Assembly: GCF_009830945.1 (NCBI RefSeq)
Contig: NZ_ML776454.1
Coordinates: 435,240 to 499,239, forward strand
DNA from: Nocardiopsis sp. FR4
GTDB taxonomy: Bacteria; Actinomycetota; Actinomycetes; Streptosporangiales; Streptosporangiaceae
Direction: 5' to 3'
Length of the DNA stretch: 64,000 bases
In this document: positions 16,456-27,597 of the stretch, piece by piece
Numbering within the stretch: the first letter of the stretch is position 1
How the letters are laid out: every line of letters begins with the position of its first letter
The notes under the pieces: generated by a model
The model's database searches: none
What the model was told of the DNA's origin: nothing
What the model saw: the letters and a program-made list of their open reading frames with translations, nothing else
Made by a program: the position numbers and the translations under genes

Positions 16456-17934
16456 TCACTGGATCAGGCCCTCCGCCCCGACGGTGACCTCCTTGACCTC
16501 ACCGGGGAGGCCGAGGGGCCCGAGCTCCTGGCCGTTGACGGTGACCCGGACCGCGCCGGCGTCGCCGATCCACATGTTGAGGCTGTCCTCGGCCACGTAG
16601 TCCTGGCTCTCGCCCTCCAGCAGGAACCCGACGTAGAGGTCCTCACCGTCGGCCTCGGTGATCTCGACCCAGCTGCGGCCGGAGGCGGCGAGCTCGACGG
16701 TGAACTCCGCGGGCTGGGGCGGCGCGGCCTCGGCCGTCTCCGACCCGCCGGGACGCACGGCGGAGTCCACGGTGCTCTCGCCCCCGGGGTTCCCCATCGC
16801 CGCGCGCAGCGGGTTGCCCGCGTCCCAGTCCTGCCAGGTACGGACGCCGATGAGGACGGCCAGGAGCACGATGCCGCAGACCACGGCCCAGGGCCAGTGC
16901 CGCCGGACGGCCTCGGCCCGGCCCCGGCGGGAACCGGTGACCACGGGGCGCGGCGCGGGCCTGCCGCCGGGCGGCCTGCTGCCCGCGGCGTGCCTGCCGC
17001 CGTGCGGCGCGCCGTGCCCGGGCTGCCCGGGGCCGCCGTACACGGGCTGGCCGTGCGCGGCTCCCCTGCGCAGCTGCCGGGTGAAGAGGGGCCGCCCGCC
17101 GCCGTACCCGCGTTCCTCGGGGGCGGGGTCCTCGTACGCGGGCTGTTCGTGTTCGGGCTGTTCGTGCAGGGGAAGGTCGTCCGCGTACGCCGCGGATCCG
17201 GCTTCCGTCCGCGGGTAGGCGCCGTACTCGGGTGCCTCGTACTGGTCGTCGTAGTGGGCGTCGTCGTACTGGTGTGCCCCGTGCGCGGGTTCGCCGTACC
17301 GCTCCCCGGCGCTCTCCCGGCCCGGGCGGGCGTCGTACTCGAACCCTCCGCGTGCGGGCGCCTCGGGCACGGGCTCCGCGTGGGCGGGACCGGTGTACGC
17401 GGGGGCGCCCACGGCGGTCCGGTGGTCCCCGCGCCGCCCCTCCCCGCCCTCACGGGGGCCGGGCACCGGAGCCGCGGGCGCGTCCCGGCGCGTGTCGCCC
17501 TCGGCCGGGCGCCCCAGGAACTGCCTGCGTTCGAAGTGGCCCCAGCGCTGGGCGCCGACACCGGAGTCGTCGTCCCCGAAGCGGTGCGTCACCCCCGGTG
17601 TCGCACCCTCCTCCGCCGCGCGGGCGGCGGCCGCCGCCCGGATACCCTCCGGCGTGGCCGCCGGGTGGCGCTGCGGAGGCACGAAGGCCGGTATGGAGCC
17701 CGTGGCGTGCTCATGGTCGTACTCGTCCAGGAGTGGCGCCGGGTCCAGGCCGAGCGCGCGGCAGATCCCGCGGATGTGGCCGCGTGCGTAGAAGTCTCCG
17801 CCGCAGGAGGCGAAGTCCTCCTGCTCGATACCCATGAGGACGGTTTCCCGGATGCGTGTACGGGCGCTGAGGTCCGCGACCGTGTGGCCCGCCGCGACCC
17901 GGGCGGCAGACAGGGTCTGGCCTATGGTCGCCAT
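16456..17934 (-). CDS. RodZ-like protein: HTH, long linker, membrane segment, DUF4115
   Basis: A 492-residue protein. An N-terminal RodZ-type HTH ([20 protein letters not shown], then [17 protein letters not shown]) occupies about residues 3-70. A linker of some 250 residues, rich in Pro, Gly, Tyr and His, with repeated [16 protein letters not shown] pieces, follows. A single membrane span ([18 protein letters not shown]) lies near residue 345. The C-terminal periplasmic-type DUF4115 domain ([20 protein letters not shown]) ends the protein. RodZ anchors MreB and guides wall synthesis in rods; in filamentous actinomycetes the role is less clear. GGGGGAG seven bases before the ATG supports this start. 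It lies between ftsK and rimO, a conserved order. Confidence 0.85.
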   Translation of the reverse strand: MATIGQTLSAARVAAGHTVADLSARTRIRETVLMGIEQEDFASCGGDFYARGHIRGICRALGLDPAPLLDEYDHEHATGSIPAFVPPQRHPAATPEGIRAAAAARAAEEGATPGVTHRFGDDDSGVGAQRWGHFERRQFLGRPAEGDTRRDAPAAPVPGPREGGEGRRGDHRTAVGAPAYTGPAHAEPVPEAPARGGFEYDARPGRESAGERYGEPAHGAHQYDDAHYDDQYEAPEYGAYPRTEAGSAAYADDLPLHEQPEHEQPAYEDPAPEERGYGGGRPLFTRQLRRGAAHGQPVYGGPGQPGHGAPHGGRHAAGSRPPGGRPAPRPVVTGSRRGRAEAVRRHWPWAVVCGIVLLAVLIGVRTWQDWDAGNPLRAAMGNPGGESTVDSAVRPGGSETAEAAPPQPAEFTVELAASGRSWVEITEADGEDLYVGFLLEGESQDYVAEDSLNMWIGDAGAVRVTVNGQELGPLGLPGEVKEVTVGAEGLIQ

Positions 17935-18260
17935 GCGCACTCCCCCCGCGACTGTGTGTGACTGACGGGTCCCACTCTGCCGTTCCGGAGGCGTTCTCGC
18001 AGGCCACCACGCCCCATGAAGCCCCCAAGATCCCACCAAATCGGGCAGGAACGTTTTTAAGGGATTCGAGTGGATGATCGGGAAAGTCCATGACACGGGG
18101 GATGGGGCTGGTGCCGCCCCGCCTCTCTCACCCGGTCCCGCCCCGCCGTGACTCCTGCTTCCGGAGAACCCCACGGCCTCCGCACCCTGCGGTGCGCGGG
18201 CTCCACGGGCGCCCGGCCGCTCCCCGCCGGACGCCCCGCCCCCTGGTGCGGGGCGCCGGT
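17935..18260. other. intergenic region between the rodZ-like gene and ftsK
   Basis: A stretch of 326 bases without a credible gene. It holds the upstream region of the rodZ-like gene (its ribosome binding site is adjacent to 17934) and, at the far end, the ftsK terminator hairpin. A short AT-rich island near 18050-18070 may mark the promoter, but no clear hexamer pair is visible. Confidence 0.6.
18232..18255 (-). terminator. hairpin directly after ftsK
   Basis: An 8-bp GC-only stem CGCCCCGC with its complement and an 8-base loop, beginning 6 bases after the ftsK stop codon. Likely terminator. Confidence 0.6.
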
Positions 18261-20672
18261 TCACGAGCCGCGGATGTCCTCCAGGACGGCGGGCAGGTCG
18301 TCGGGGGTGACGAGGACGTCCCGGGCCTTGGAGCCCTCGCTGGGACCGACCACGTCGCGGCTCTCCATGAGGTCCATGAGCCGCCCCGCCTTGGCGAAGC
18401 CCACGCGCAGCTTGCGCTGGAGCATGGACGTGGACCCGAACTGGGTGGTGACCACCAGCTCCACCGCCTGGAGGAGGAGGTCCAGGTCGTCGCCGATGTC
18501 CTCGTCGATCTCCTTCTTCTTGGTGTCGGGGGCCGCGACGTCCTCGCGGTAGCTGGGCTCGGACTGCTTCTTGCAGTGCTCGACGATCCCCCGGATCTCC
18601 TTCTCCGACACCCAGGCGTTCTGGAGGCGGATCGGTTTGCCCGCGCCCATCGGCAGGAAGAGGGCGTCGCCCTTGCCCACCAGCTTCTCCGCCCCGGGCT
18701 GGTCGAGGATGACCCGGCTGTCGGACAGGCTGGAGGTGGCGAAGGCCAGGCGGGAGGGCACGTTGGCCTTGATCAGGCCGGTGACGACGTCGACGCTGGG
18801 CCGCTGGGTGGCCAGCACCAGGTGGATCCCCGCGGCGCGGGCCAGCTGGGTGATGCGCACGACGGCGTCCTCCACGTCGCGTGGGGCGACCATCATCAGG
18901 TCGGCCAGCTCGTCCACGATCACCAGCAGGTACGGGTAGGGCTCGTACTCGCGCTCGCTGCCGGGCGGTGCGGTGAGCTCACCGGCGCGTACGGCGGCGT
19001 TGAAGTCGTCCACGTGCCGGTAGCCGGAGGCCGCCAGGTCGTCGTAGCGGCGGTCCATCTCCCCCACGACCCACTGCAGGGCCTCGGCGGCCTTCTTGGG
19101 GTTGGTGATGATGGGGGTGATCAGGTGGGGGATGCCCTCGTACATGGTCAGCTCGACCCGCTTGGGGTCGACCAGGATCATCCTGACCTCGTCGGGCGTG
19201 GCGCGCATCATCAGCGAGGTGATGAGCCCGTTGATGCAGGTGGACTTACCGGCGCCGGTGGCACCGGCGACCAGCACGTGCGGCATCTTGGCCAGGTTCG
19301 CGACCACGTTGGAGCCCTCGACGTCCTTGCCCAGGCCCACCAGCATGGGGTGGTCGTCGGAGGTGGCCGCGGGCGAGCGCAGCACGTCGCCCAGGCTCAC
19401 GATGTCCTTGTCGGTGTTGGGGATCTCCACGCCGATCGCCGACTTCCCCGGGATCGGCGACTGGATGCGCACGTCGGCGCTCTTGACCGCCAGGGAGATG
19501 TTCTTGGCCAGCGCGGTGACCTTCTCGACCTTGACCGCCGGACCGAGCTCGATCTCGTAGCGGGTCACCGTGGGACCGCGGGTGAAACCGGTCACCTCGG
19601 CGTCGATGTTGAACTGGTTGAGCACCCCCGACAGGGCCTCCACGACGTCGTCGTTGGCCTTGGTGCGCGGCTTGAGGGGGCTGCCGGGCTTGAGCATCGT
19701 CGGCGCGGGCAGGTCGTAGTCGCCCTCCACCACGCGGGAGGGGATGGTCAGCTGCTCGGTGGCGGCGGGCGCGGGTGTGGGGTCGGGGACCTCCGCTTTC
19801 CTGCGGGGGGCCCTGGGTTTGGCGGGCTTCTCCTCCTCGTCGGTCAGCGCGGGGGCCACGACGGGTTCGGGCTCCCCGAGCACCGGGCTGTCGTAGGGGC
19901 GCTCGTGGTCGCCCGCGACCGTCGGGGCCGCCTTGCGCTTGCGTGGCTTCCCCTTCGGCGGGTCCGCGACGGCGTCGCGCTCCATCAGCACGGTGAACAG
20001 GGCCTGCAGGCGGTCGGGGATGCGGCGGATGGGGGTGGCCGTGACGACGAGGACGCCGAAGACCAGCACCAGGAGCAGGAGCACACCGGTCAGCCAGGGC
20101 GTGACCACGGCGCTGAGCGGCCCGGAGGCGACGAAGCCGATGAGCCCGCCCGCCTCCTGGAGGGCGGCCAGGCCGTCCGAGGGCTGCGGAACTCCGTGGG
20201 CGATGTGGACCAGGCCGAGCAGGCCCAGCAGGATGGCGCTGAAGCCGATGAACAGCCGTCCGGCGTCGCCCTCCCGGCCGCTGCCGGGCGTGCGCATCAG
20301 CTTGACCGCGACGGGCAGGAACAGCAGCGGCAGGATCGGGGAGAACGTCCCGAAGGCCCCCAGGGTCAGCGCGCGGGTGTACTCCAGCAGCGGTCCGTCG
20401 CTGTTCCACCACACGGCGGCGGCGATGAGGACGCCCGCGGCGAGCAGGACCAGTCCGGCCCCGTCGCGGCGCAGGTCGGGGTCCAGGCCGCGCGCGCTGC
20501 GACCCACCGCGCGGGCGGTGCCGCCGACGGTGTGCGCGAGCAGTTTCCACAGGACCAGCAGGAACTGGCCGAACATGGTGACGGCGAAGGCGATCGGCCC
20601 GTCGGGCATGCGCTTCCTGGCCGGAGGCTTCTTCTTGCGTCCGGAGCCGCCGGAGGAGGCGCGGGTGGCCAT
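18261..20672 (-). CDS. ftsK: FtsK/SpoIIIE family DNA translocase
   Basis: An 803-residue septal DNA pump. The N-terminal region has four or five membrane segments within about residues 20-200. A charged, Pro-rich linker follows. The motor domain carries Walker A VAGATGAGKSTCINGL near residue 467, Walker B LLVIVDELADLMM, and the GIHLVLATQRPSVDVVTG segment. The C-terminal gamma winged-helix domain (GSTSMLQRKLRVGFAKAGRL), which reads KOPS-type sequences, is present. It moves chromosomes across division or sporulation septa. The length is somewhat shorter than E. coli FtsK because the linker is short, as in Streptomyces. The ATG is preceded by GGAGGTGATCCCCCG. Confidence 0.95.
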   Translation of the reverse strand: MATRASSGGSGRKKKPPARKRMPDGPIAFAVTMFGQFLLVLWKLLAHTVGGTARAVGRSARGLDPDLRRDGAGLVLLAAGVLIAAAVWWNSDGPLLEYTRALTLGAFGTFSPILPLLFLPVAVKLMRTPGSGREGDAGRLFIGFSAILLGLLGLVHIAHGVPQPSDGLAALQEAGGLIGFVASGPLSAVVTPWLTGVLLLLVLVFGVLVVTATPIRRIPDRLQALFTVLMERDAVADPPKGKPRKRKAAPTVAGDHERPYDSPVLGEPEPVVAPALTDEEEKPAKPRAPRRKAEVPDPTPAPAATEQLTIPSRVVEGDYDLPAPTMLKPGSPLKPRTKANDDVVEALSGVLNQFNIDAEVTGFTRGPTVTRYEIELGPAVKVEKVTALAKNISLAVKSADVRIQSPIPGKSAIGVEIPNTDKDIVSLGDVLRSPAATSDDHPMLVGLGKDVEGSNVVANLAKMPHVLVAGATGAGKSTCINGLITSLMMRATPDEVRMILVDPKRVELTMYEGIPHLITPIITNPKKAAEALQWVVGEMDRRYDDLAASGYRHVDDFNAAVRAGELTAPPGSEREYEPYPYLLVIVDELADLMMVAPRDVEDAVVRITQLARAAGIHLVLATQRPSVDVVTGLIKANVPSRLAFATSSLSDSRVILDQPGAEKLVGKGDALFLPMGAGKPIRLQNAWVSEKEIRGIVEHCKKQSEPSYREDVAAPDTKKKEIDEDIGDDLDLLLQAVELVVTTQFGSTSMLQRKLRVGFAKAGRLMDLMESRDVVGPSEGSKARDVLVTPDDLPAVLEDIRGS

Positions 20673-20781
20673 CGGGGGATCACCTCCACGGGAACGGTCG
20701 GGCAGGACGGCCCACTACGGCGGGCAGCCTACTGCGCCGTCCACCCCGTGCGCCCGTATGCGGGGCGGCGTGTCGGGGAAC

Positions 20782-20810
20782 GCGACGGCCCGGACGCGCC
20801 GGGCCGTCGC
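20782..20810 (-). terminator. terminator of rnj
   Basis: A perfect 12-bp stem GCGACGGCCCGG with its complement and a 5-base loop, located 6 bases beyond the stop codon of rnj. Confidence 0.75.
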
Positions 20811-20816
20811 ACGGGG

Positions 20817-22502
20817 TCAGACCTCGACCAGGACCGGGATGATCATGGGGCGGCGCCGGTAGGTCTCGTTGACCCAGCGGCCGGTGCTGCGGCGGATGAG
20901 CTGGCGCAGCTGGTGCGGGTCGTTGACCCCGTCCTGGGCCGCCTTGTCCAGCACGGCCTGGATCCGGTCGATGACGTCGTCGTAGGCGTCGGCGCCGATG
21001 CCCGCACCCCGGGTGTGCAGCTCGGGCTCGCCCAGGATCTTGCCCGTGTTCGAGTCCACCGCCACGACGACGGAGACGAACCCCTCCTCGCCCAGGACGC
21101 GGCGGTCCTTGAGCGCGGCGTCGGTGATGTCACCGACCGAGGAGCCGTCCACGTACACGTACCCGGCCTGCACGGCGCCGGTGATCTTGGCGCGCTGCTT
21201 GTACAGGTCCACGACCACACCGTCCTCGGCGATGACGATCCGGTCGTCGGGCACACCGGTGAGCCTGGCCAGGTCGGCGTGGGCGCGCATGTGCCGCCAC
21301 TCGCCGTGCACGGGCATGAAGTTGCGCGGGTGCACCATGTTGAGCACGTACAGCAGCTCGCCGGCGGGGGCGTGGCCCGAGACGTGCACCAGGGCGTTGC
21401 CCTTGTGCACGACCTTGGCCCCCCAGCGGGTCAGGCCGTTGATCACCCGGTTGACCGAGTTCTCGTTGCCGGGGATCAGCGACGAGGCGAGCAGGACGGT
21501 GTCGCCCTCCTCGATCCGGATCTGGTGGTCGCGGTTGGCCATGCGGCTGAGCGCCGACATGGGCTCGCCCTGCGAACCGGTGCAGATCAGCACCGCCTCG
21601 TCGGCGGGCATGTCGTCCAACTGCCGGGCGTCGATGACGGTGTCGCCGGGGATGGCCAGGTAGCCCAGGTCGCGCGCGATGTTCATGTTGCGGACCATGG
21701 ATCTGCCCACGAAGGCGATCTTGCGGCCGTGCTTGGTGGCGGCGTCGATGACCTGCTGGACGCGGTGCACGTGCGAGGCGAAACAGGCCACCACGATGCG
21801 CTTGTCGGCCTGCCGGAAGACCTTGTCGATGGCCTCGGACAGGTTGCGCTCGTTGATGATGAAGCCGGGCTGCTCGGCGTTGGTGGAGTCCGACAGCAGC
21901 AGGTCCACGCCCTCGTCGCCGAAACGGGCGAAGCCCGCCAGGTCGGTCAGGCGCCCGTCCAGCGGCAGCTGGTCCATCTTGAAGTCGCCGGTGTGCAGCA
22001 CCGACCCGGCGGGGGTGCGGATGCCGATGGCCAGCGCGTCGGGGATGGAGTGGTTGACCGCGAAGAACTCCAGGTCGAAGGGGCCGAACTCGTGGCGCTC
22101 CCCCTCCTCCACCAGCATGGTCTCGGGCTTGATGCGGTGCTCGCCCAGCTTCGCGGTGATCAGCGCCAGGGTGAGCTTGGAGCCGACGATCGGGATGTCG
22201 GGCCGCTCCCGCAGCAGGAACGGCACGCCGCCGATGTGGTCCTCGTGCCCGTGGGTGAGCACGATCGCCTCGATGTCGTCGAGCCGGCCCCGGATGTACT
22301 CGAAGTCCGGCAGGATCAGGTCGACGCCGGGCTGCTCCTCCTCGGGGAAGAGCACGCCGCAGTCCACGATGAGCAGGCGTCCGCCGTACTCGAAGACCGT
22401 CATGTTGCGGCCGATCTCGCCGAGGCCGCCCAGCGGCACGACGCGCAGGGCGCCCTCGCCCAGGGGCGGCGGGGAGCTCAGTTCGGGGTGCGGGTGGCTC
22501 AT
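20817..22502 (-). CDS. rnj: Ribonuclease J
   Basis: A 561-residue metallo-beta-lactamase/beta-CASP RNase with 5'-3' exo- and endonuclease activity in mRNA decay and rRNA processing. The zinc-binding HGHEDHIGGV motif is near residue 80. Also visible are VHTGDFKMD, the beta-CASP pieces CTGSQGEPMSALSRM and HVSGHAPAGELL, and a C-terminal domain with VYVDGSSVGDI. The start ATG at 22502 overlaps the dapA stop by four bases (ATGA), so dapA and rnj are coupled, a common actinobacterial pair. Residues before VVPLGGLGEIGRNM are a short Pro-rich leader. Confidence 0.95.
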   Translation of the reverse strand: MSHPHPELSSPPPLGEGALRVVPLGGLGEIGRNMTVFEYGGRLLIVDCGVLFPEEEQPGVDLILPDFEYIRGRLDDIEAIVLTHGHEDHIGGVPFLLRERPDIPIVGSKLTLALITAKLGEHRIKPETMLVEEGERHEFGPFDLEFFAVNHSIPDALAIGIRTPAGSVLHTGDFKMDQLPLDGRLTDLAGFARFGDEGVDLLLSDSTNAEQPGFIINERNLSEAIDKVFRQADKRIVVACFASHVHRVQQVIDAATKHGRKIAFVGRSMVRNMNIARDLGYLAIPGDTVIDARQLDDMPADEAVLICTGSQGEPMSALSRMANRDHQIRIEEGDTVLLASSLIPGNENSVNRVINGLTRWGAKVVHKGNALVHVSGHAPAGELLYVLNMVHPRNFMPVHGEWRHMRAHADLARLTGVPDDRIVIAEDGVVVDLYKQRAKITGAVQAGYVYVDGSSVGDITDAALKDRRVLGEEGFVSVVVAVDSNTGKILGEPELHTRGAGIGADAYDDVIDRIQAVLDKAAQDGVNDPHQLRQLIRRSTGRWVNETYRRRPMIIPVLVEV

Positions 22503-23470
22503 ACGGATCCCTCCGTGAGGCGCTCGACGCGCACGGCGCTGGCGGGGACGGCCTGGTGCGGGGCCAGTCCGATCGGTCCCTTGACGCCCGCGGCGGCCAG
22601 GTCCTCGCGCAGCAGGGCCTGCAGCTCGGAGGAGGCGTCGGCCAGCGGCGTGCGGACCGGACCGGAGGGCAGGCCGAACAGGTTGAGCACGGCCTTGGTC
22701 GTGATGACGCCCTGGGTGCGGAACATGCCGGTGTAGACGGGGGTGAGGCGGCGGTGGATGGCCAGGGCCTGGCCGACCTCGCCCTTCTCGAAGGCGTCGA
22801 TCATGTCGCACAGGTCGGCGCCCACGATGTGGCCGACGACGCTGACGAACCCGGCGGCGCCCACCGACAGCAGCGGCAGGTTGAGGATGTCGGTGCCGCA
22901 GTAGAAGGCCAGGTCGGTGCGCTCCATGACCCAGGAGCTGGCGCCCAGGTTGTCCTTGGCGTCCTTGTTGGCGACGATGCGCGGGTGCTCGGCCAGCCGG
23001 ACCAGGGTCTCGGAGGCGATCGGCGTCCCGGTGCGGTGCGGGATGTCGTAGAGCATGACCGGCAGGTCGGTGGCGTCGGCGATCGACGTGAAGTGCCGGA
23101 TGAGCCCTTCCTGGGGCGGCTTGTTGTAGTAGGGGGTGACCGTGAGCAGGCCGTGTGCGCCCGCCTTCTCGGCCGCCTTGGCCAGCCGGATGCTGTGGCG
23201 GGTGTCGTTGGTGCCGACCCCGGCCACGATCGTGGCGCGGTCGCCGACGGCCTCCAGGACGGCCCTGAGCAGGCGGTCCTTCTCGTCGTCACTCGTCGTG
23301 GGCGACTCGCCGGTGGTCCCGCTGATGATGAGGCCGTCGTTGTGCTGTTCGTCGACGAGGTAGGTGGCCAGCCTGGCCGCGCCCTCGTAGTCCAGCTCCC
23401 CGTCCTCGAGCATCGGGGTGACCATGGCGGTCAACATCTTGCCGAACGGGCGGTTCTTGGTGTTCATCAT
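22499..23470 (-). CDS. dapA: 4-hydroxy-tetrahydrodipicolinate synthase
   Basis: A 323-residue TIM-barrel aldolase that condenses pyruvate with aspartate semialdehyde in lysine and diaminopimelate synthesis. Family marks are ISGTTGESPTTSDDEK, GVGTNDTRHSI, TPYYNKPPQEGL, YDIPHRTG (catalytic Tyr) and VANKDAKDNLG (Schiff-base Lys). Two ATGs at 23470 and 23467 are possible. It is followed by the overlapping rnj gene, and dapB lies 3 kb away. A 16-base palindrome is about 95 bases upstream of the start. Confidence 0.95.
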   Translation of the reverse strand: MMNTKNRPFGKMLTAMVTPMLEDGELDYEGAARLATYLVDEQHNDGLIISGTTGESPTTSDDEKDRLLRAVLEAVGDRATIVAGVGTNDTRHSIRLAKAAEKAGAHGLLTVTPYYNKPPQEGLIRHFTSIADATDLPVMLYDIPHRTGTPIASETLVRLAEHPRIVANKDAKDNLGASSWVMERTDLAFYCGTDILNLPLLSVGAAGFVSVVGHIVGADLCDMIDAFEKGEVGQALAIHRRLTPVYTGMFRTQGVITTKAVLNLFGLPSGPVRTPLADASSELQALLREDLAAAGVKGPIGLAPHQAVPASAVRVERLTEGSV

Positions 23471-23563
23471 GGTGTCGCAAAGGCGTTCGGACCGCCGCCG
23501 TCGGGCGGTGGGGTCCGCGGGTGCCCGTCCTCCTCTCGGTGTGCGTCAACAGCTGTGGGTGTC

Positions 23564-23579
23564 CCGTGCATGTGCACGG
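23564..23579. promoter_or_regulatory. palindrome upstream of dapA
   Basis: CCGTGCATGTGCACGG: 7-base arms around a TG centre, 94 bases upstream of the dapA start codon, in the 290-base gap with no gene. The size and symmetry suit a dimeric repressor. The binding protein is unknown. Confidence 0.4.
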
Positions 23580-23760
23580 ATGGGCGGCGCTGCGTGTCCG
23601 CCTCCGCGACCGGCGGATACGCGTCGGTCGCGGGAAAGATCTGTGTGCCGGGGACCCACCGTCCTCGCTGGTCGAGGGTGGTGGCCCCGCGAGATGTGAA
23701 CCTACCCGTCCCGGGCCCGTGCCATCCGGCCGGGCCCGGGGGCTCATCGCAGGTCAGGTG

Positions 23761-24141
23761 CTAGTCGTCCCTGCCGTCGGGCAGGAACATGCTCAGCAGC
23801 CAGCTGACGATGGTGACCACGATCGCGCCCCAGAAGGCGGGCCAGAACCCATCGATCTGGAAGGGGATGTCGAACAGCCCGGCGATCCAGTTCGTGAGCA
23901 GGAGCAGGAGCGCGTTCACCACCAGGCCGATCAGGCCCAGCGTCAGAGCGTAGAACAGGCAGCCGACCGTTTTGACGATCGGTTTGATGACCGCGTTGAC
24001 CACACCGAAGATCGCGCCGACGACGAGGTAGACCAGGATCTGGCCGACCGTGTCCTGCGCCGTGACGTCGATCCCGTCGATCAGGAGGACAGCCGCCCAA
24101 AGGGCGAGCGCGTTCACGATAACTCTGATAATGAGGCTCAC
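23761..24141 (-). CDS. Phage-holin-like 4-TMS small membrane protein (PF04020 type)
   Basis: A 126-residue membrane protein with four hydrophobic helices: SLIIRVIVNALALWAAVLLI, ILVYLVVGAIFGVVNAVI, LTLGLIGLVVNALLLLLTNW and AFWGAIVVTIVSWLLSMFLP. The pattern NAVIKPIVKTVG between helices is typical of the widespread actinobacterial family labelled phage holin family 4. Despite the name these are chromosomal genes of unknown function. I chose the GTG at 24141 (VSLIIRV); the frame also runs back to a TTG at 24168. It is divergent from a GNAT gene. Confidence 0.75.
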   Translation of the reverse strand: MSLIIRVIVNALALWAAVLLIDGIDVTAQDTVGQILVYLVVGAIFGVVNAVIKPIVKTVGCLFYALTLGLIGLVVNALLLLLTNWIAGLFDIPFQIDGFWPAFWGAIVVTIVSWLLSMFLPDGRDD

Positions 24142-24238
24142 ACCGTAGATGTTCCCATGCCAGCGCAAGGTCCGGAAACTCCGGTGCAGTTGACCTCGCC
24201 GTCAGGCGTGTCGTCCGTCCCCGAAGGAGAACCCCGCC

Positions 24239-24793
24239 GTGTCGAGTGCCCAGTTCGTCCGTCCCGCACGCGCCGCCGACGTCGACGCCGTCGTCGACAT
24301 CCAGGTGGCCTCCTGGCGGGCGGTGTACGGGGCCCTGCTGCCCGAGGACGTGTCCGGGGCCCTGGGGGGTGAGGAGGCGCGCGGGGGGTTCCGCGCCCAG
24401 TGGACCGCGGCCCTGGAGTCGCCGCCCACCTCCCGGCACCGGCTGGTGGTCGCCACCGACGAGGTGGAGGGGGTGCGGACGGTGGTCGGGTTCGCGGCCT
24501 TCGGCCCGGCCGGGGACCCGGACCTGTGGCCCGCCACGGACGCGGAGGTGTTCGCGCTGCACGTTGACCCCTCCCGGGCGCGGCAGGGGCACGGCAGCCG
24601 CCTGGTGAACGCGTGCGTGGACCACCTCGTGGAGGCCGGCTTCGGCACCGCGCACGTGTGGGTCCCCGAGGAGGCCAACGCGCTGCGGGACTTCTTCGAG
24701 TCCTGCGGGTGGCGCCCGGACGGGGCCCGCCGAGAGATCGACATGGGGCGGCTGCTGCCGATGGTGCGCCTGCACGCGTCGATCTCCGCCTGA
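24239..24793 (+). CDS. GNAT family N-acetyltransferase
   Basis: A 184-residue acetyltransferase. The N-terminus is FVRPARAADVDAVVDIQVAS with WRAVYGALLPEDV, typical of the subgroup often annotated as aminoglycoside- or PhnO-like. The acetyl-CoA site is ALHVDPSRARQGHGSRLV, and NALRDFFESCGWRPDG is the conserved C-terminal motif. The substrate is unknown. GAAGGAGAA before the GTG at 24239 supports the start. The next gene is menA, about 110 bases downstream on the same strand. Confidence 0.8.
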   Translation: MSSAQFVRPARAADVDAVVDIQVASWRAVYGALLPEDVSGALGGEEARGGFRAQWTAALESPPTSRHRLVVATDEVEGVRTVVGFAAFGPAGDPDLWPATDAEVFALHVDPSRARQGHGSRLVNACVDHLVEAGFGTAHVWVPEEANALRDFFESCGWRPDGARREIDMGRLLPMVRLHASISA

Positions 24794-24903
24794 CCCGCCC
24801 CGGCCGGGTTGGGGGCCGCCGCGAGCAGGGACTACCGTTGGATGGTTGTTGCGGTGCGCGCCGGGTGGGACGCACCGTCGTCGAGTGGGGAGGGACCGGC
24901 AGC

Positions 24904-25776
24904 GTGGCCACGGTCAGTCAATGGGTCTCGGGGCTGCGTCCCCGTACGCTTCCGAACTCCGTCGTCCCGGTGGCGGTGGGAACGGCGCTGGCGGTGGCCC
25001 TGGACGGTTTCGTCTGGTGGAAGGCGCTGCTGGCGCTGGTGGTGTCCATGGCACTGCAGGTCGGCGTGAACTTCGCCAACGACTACAGCGACGGGGTCAA
25101 GGGCACCGACACCGAGGCGCGCACGGGCCCGGCCCGGCTGACCGCGACCGGCCTGGCCGCGCCGGGACAGGTGCTGGCGGCGGCGCTGGTCAGCTTCGCC
25201 CTGGCGGGGGCGGTCGGCCTGGTCCTGGTGGCCACCTCCTCGTGGTGGCTGCTCCTGGTGGGCGCCGTGGCGATCGCGGCGGCCTGGTACTACACCGGCG
25301 GCCGCACGCCCTACGGGTACCGGGGGCTGGGCGAGGTCTCGGTGTTCGTGTTCTTCGGCGTGGTGGCCGTGGTGGGGACGGTGTTCGTCCAGCTGGGCTC
25401 GGCGCCGTGGCCGGCCTGGGTGGCGTCGGTGCCGGTGGGGCTGCTCTCCTGCTCGGTGCTGGTGATCAACAACCTGCGCGACATCCCGACCGACCGCGAG
25501 ACCGGGAAGATCACCCTGGCCGTGCGCCTGGGCGAGGCGAACACCCGCCGCCTGTACGCGGGGGCGATCGCGGTCGCCTACGCGGCGGCCCTGGCGCTGA
25601 CCCCGGTGTTCTGGTGGACGCCGCTGGTGCTGCTCTCGGCCCCGCTCGCGGCGCCGCCGCTGCGCCGGGTGCTGGGCGGCCAGGCGGGCCGCGACCTCGT
25701 TCTGGGGCTCGGCGAGACCGGGCGGCTGCAGATGGCCTTCGGCGTGCTGTTCTCGGTCGCGCTCGCGCTGGGGTAG
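24904..25776 (+). CDS. menA: 1,4-dihydroxy-2-naphthoate polyprenyltransferase
   Basis: A 290-residue UbiA-superfamily membrane prenyltransferase that joins a polyprenyl chain to DHNA in menaquinone synthesis. The two Asp-rich motifs are present: NFANDYSDGVKGTD near residue 51 and INNLRDIPTDRETGK near residue 190. Also seen are RTLPNSVVPVAVG at the N-terminus and eight or so membrane helices. The GTG start at 24904 has GGGGAGGG upstream. It is convergent with dapB and shares a hairpin terminator with it. Confidence 0.92.
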   Translation: MATVSQWVSGLRPRTLPNSVVPVAVGTALAVALDGFVWWKALLALVVSMALQVGVNFANDYSDGVKGTDTEARTGPARLTATGLAAPGQVLAAALVSFALAGAVGLVLVATSSWWLLLVGAVAIAAAWYYTGGRTPYGYRGLGEVSVFVFFGVVAVVGTVFVQLGSAPWPAWVASVPVGLLSCSVLVINNLRDIPTDRETGKITLAVRLGEANTRRLYAGAIAVAYAAALALTPVFWWTPLVLLSAPLAAPPLRRVLGGQAGRDLVLGLGETGRLQMAFGVLFSVALALG

Positions 25777-25788
25777 CCGGCACGCGGA

Positions 25789-25813
25789 GGGCCGCGCCCG
25801 GAAGGCGCGGCCC
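25789..25813. terminator. terminator between convergent menA and dapB
   Basis: A perfect 10-bp stem GGGCCGCGCC with its complement and a 5-base loop, between the stops of menA (25776) and dapB (25821). Confidence 0.75.
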
Positions 25814-25820
25814 GTCCGGG

Positions 25821-27571
<1,751 letters not shown>

Positions 27572-27597
27572 GGTGCCTCCTGTGGTACCCGGGGCGT

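Noticed and set aside
18090..22736. A 1548-codon open frame on the plus strand opposite ftsK and rnj
   Set aside because: Its product is His/Asp/Val/Gly-rich low-complexity sequence with no domain. It is an antisense shadow caused by the very high G+C of ftsK and rnj on the minus strand.
23761..24141. Prophage lysis gene, suggested by the holin family name
   Set aside because: No phage genes are nearby and the family is chromosomally conserved in actinobacteria; the name is historical.
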